12,357 nucleotides of DNA from Acidimicrobiia bacterium (GTDB lineage Bacteria > Actinomycetota > Acidimicrobiia > IMCC26256), in NCBI GenBank assembly GCA_023262065.1, contig JALRDW010000005.1, forward strand, positions 1 to 12,357, read 5' to 3'. Position 1 is the first letter of the stretch. Each line of letters starts with the position of its first letter. Below, in pieces: positions 11,554 through 12,357 of the stretch. Under the pieces are notes generated by a model. That model was not told the DNA's origin. It was given only the letters and a program-made list of their open reading frames with translations, and did not search any database. The translations under genes and the position numbers were made by a program.

Positions 11554-12357
11554 ATGGCCACGCGATTCCTCGTCATCGGTGGGGGACCGGCCGGGCAGAC
11601 GGCGGCGAGCGTGGCGGCCGGGCTCGGCGCGGACGTCACGATCATCGAGCGCGACGTGCTCGGTGGCGCGGCCCACCTCTGGGACTGCGTGCCGTCGAAG
11701 GCCATGATCGCCACCGGCGGCGAACTCATGTCGCTGCTGCGCTCGGAGGACATGGGCATCGATGCGGCCGCCGGGGTCGTGGACGTCGACGCGCTGCGGG
11801 CCCGGATGCGGGGGATCCAGGACCACCTGCGCGACGCCGTCGAGACGCTGCTGGCGAGCCAGGGGGTGCGCATGCTGCGCGGCACCGGTCGGCTCGCATC
11901 GCCCACCACGGCGGTGCTGGAGCACGACGGCGGGACCGAGACGGTCGAGTTCGACGCGGTCCTCCTCTCCACCGGCTCGCGCCCGCGGGTCCCGGACTGG
12001 GTCCGACCCGACGGCGATCGCATCCTCACCACCCGCGACGCGTACCCGCCGCCAGTGGTGCCGGAGCATGTGGTCGTGGTCGGCTCCGGGGTCACCGGCG
12101 TGGAGTTCGCACACATGTTCACGACGTTCGGGGCCCGGGTGAGCCTCGTCGTCTCGCGTCAGCAGGTCCTGCCGACGAAGGACCCCGAGGTCGCAGCCAC
12201 GCTCGAGGACTCGTTCCTCCGCAACGTTGAACTCGAGTTCGAGCGCAACCAGGAGCGGTATCAATTCTTGCGCTGTGGTCAGCAGGCGTTCTCGAACTTC
12301 CGCGTCGTCCCGCCCGGCACCGGCATCGTGCACCAGGTGAACCTTGAATACCTGGCG
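11554..12357 (+). CDS. Flavoprotein disulfide-reductase-like NAD(P)H oxidoreductase (LpdA-like), truncated and joined in frame to aconitase sequence
   Basis: The frame is open from ATG 11554 to the window edge (268 codons). Residues 1 to about 220 are an FAD/NAD(P)-linked reductase: FAD motif [20 protein letters not shown] (4-23) with Glu32 nearby, [31 protein letters not shown], and the NAD(P) Rossmann motif [17 protein letters not shown] (173-189). The redox-disulfide position has only Cys45; the first Cys is Ala40. This resembles mycobacterial LpdA, which I recall as a quinone reductase lacking dihydrolipoamide activity. From about residue 221 the frame becomes AcnA-type aconitase, so the reductase lacks the rest of its NAD(P) domain, the central domain and the dimerisation domain. 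The product as read cannot be a working reductase. The start follows a TACGCT box by 6 bases. Identity of the first part is sure; whether the join exists in a genome is doubtful. Confidence 0.85.
   Translation, partial: MATRFLVIGGGPAGQTAASVAAGLGADVTIIERDVLGGAAHLWDCVPSKAMIATGGELMSLLRSEDMGIDAAAGVVDVDALRARMRGIQDHLRDAVETLLASQGVRMLRGTGRLASPTTAVLEHDGGTETVEFDAVLLSTGSRPRVPDWVRPDGDRILTTRDAYPPPVVPEHVVVVGSGVTGVEFAHMFTTFGARVSLVVSRQQVLPTKDPEVAATLEDSFLRNVELEFERNQERYQFLRCGQQAFSNFRVVPPGTGIVHQVNLEYLA
12215..12357 (+). pseudogene. acnA: Internal fragment of aconitate hydratase (AcnA type)
   Basis: Aconitase interconverts citrate and isocitrate in the TCA cycle. Reading in the same frame as the upstream flavoprotein, codons about 224-268 give [24 protein letters not shown] and [18 protein letters not shown], hallmark sequence of the N-terminal Fe-S domain of AcnA/IRP-type aconitases (roughly residues 140-190 of about 900, from memory). 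The aconitase start, promoter and first 130-150 residues are absent, and the sequence continues past the window edge. Cys241 replaces the Trp normally found in the LRWGQ motif, a TGG-to-TGT change. A/T-ending codons (GTT, GAA, TAT, CAA, TGT, GGT, CTT, GAA) make up 8 of 44 here against 3 of the preceding 45, hinting at a different source. The exact join cannot be fixed; it lies near 12210-12226. Confidence 0.85.

Noticed and set aside
11554..12357. A genuine new reductase-aconitase fusion enzyme.
   Set aside because: Both partners are cut inside essential domains, no linker is present, codon use shifts at the join, and it falls at the end of the window. A chimeric join explains it better.
1..12357. 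CRISPR arrays, insertion-sequence ends, tRNA or rRNA genes, phage or defence genes.
   Set aside because: I looked for regularly spaced repeats, terminal inverted repeats flanking a transposase frame, tRNA-like cloverleaf and TTC-loop sequence, and defence-type motifs, and found none. All long stretches are occupied by metabolic genes.

Overview
The window is very GC-rich, densely coded DNA with strong G/C bias at third codon positions, frequent GTG starts, short gene gaps and 1-4 base start/stop overlaps. Gene content points to a high-GC actinobacterium: two crotonases, the mutase chaperone MeaB, a MurA with Asp in place of the fosfomycin-target Cys, an LpdA-like flavoprotein and a GT/methyltransferase/toroid operon. 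Many genes appear leaderless, with a TAGCCT-type -10 box 6-8 bases before the start codon. An Acidimicrobiia-type lineage would fit, but that is inference; no rRNA or marker gene here settles it. No CRISPR array, tRNA, rRNA, insertion sequence or phage gene was seen.

Layout. Positions 1-3061 (minus strand) hold a translationally coupled three-gene operon, read from right to left: a GT4 glycosyltransferase, a SAM methyltransferase, and an alpha/alpha-toroid protein that runs off the left edge. A short divergent promoter region (3062-3144) separates it from a plus-strand pair: an S9 prolyl-oligopeptidase-like hydrolase, overlapping by 4 bases a Tex30-type alpha/beta hydrolase (3145-5576). Then, all on the plus strand, come a crotonase with isomerase-like active-site residues (5628-6461), a MurA homologue (6522-7775), a stand-alone NifU C-terminal-type Fe-S protein (7900-8142), a MeaB/ArgK GTPase (8167-9105) and a canonical enoyl-CoA hydratase (9148-9942). 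A palindrome containing both stop codons separates the last of these from a convergent minus-strand pair, a SRPBCC protein and a GalT-type nucleotidylyltransferase (9969-11446). A divergent promoter region with an 11-base tandem repeat leads into a flavoprotein disulfide-reductase-like gene (from 11554).

The most striking anomaly is at the right end. From about 12215 the flavoprotein frame passes, without a stop or frameshift, into unmistakable aconitase (AcnA) sequence that continues to the last base. Both proteins are cut internally. The likeliest explanation is a chimeric join (misassembly at a contig end, or a recombination scar), not a new fusion enzyme.

Functionally the window mixes housekeeping and catabolism. 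Crotonases and MeaB belong to acyl-CoA, propionyl-CoA and methylmalonyl-CoA metabolism. MurA makes the first committed peptidoglycan precursor. GalT and the GT operon handle sugars and glycans. I did not find a new multi-gene defence or mobile system. The features most worth pursuing are the leaderless promoter set, the MurA Cys-to-Asp change, the unusual first crotonase, the glycan operon and the chimeric right end.
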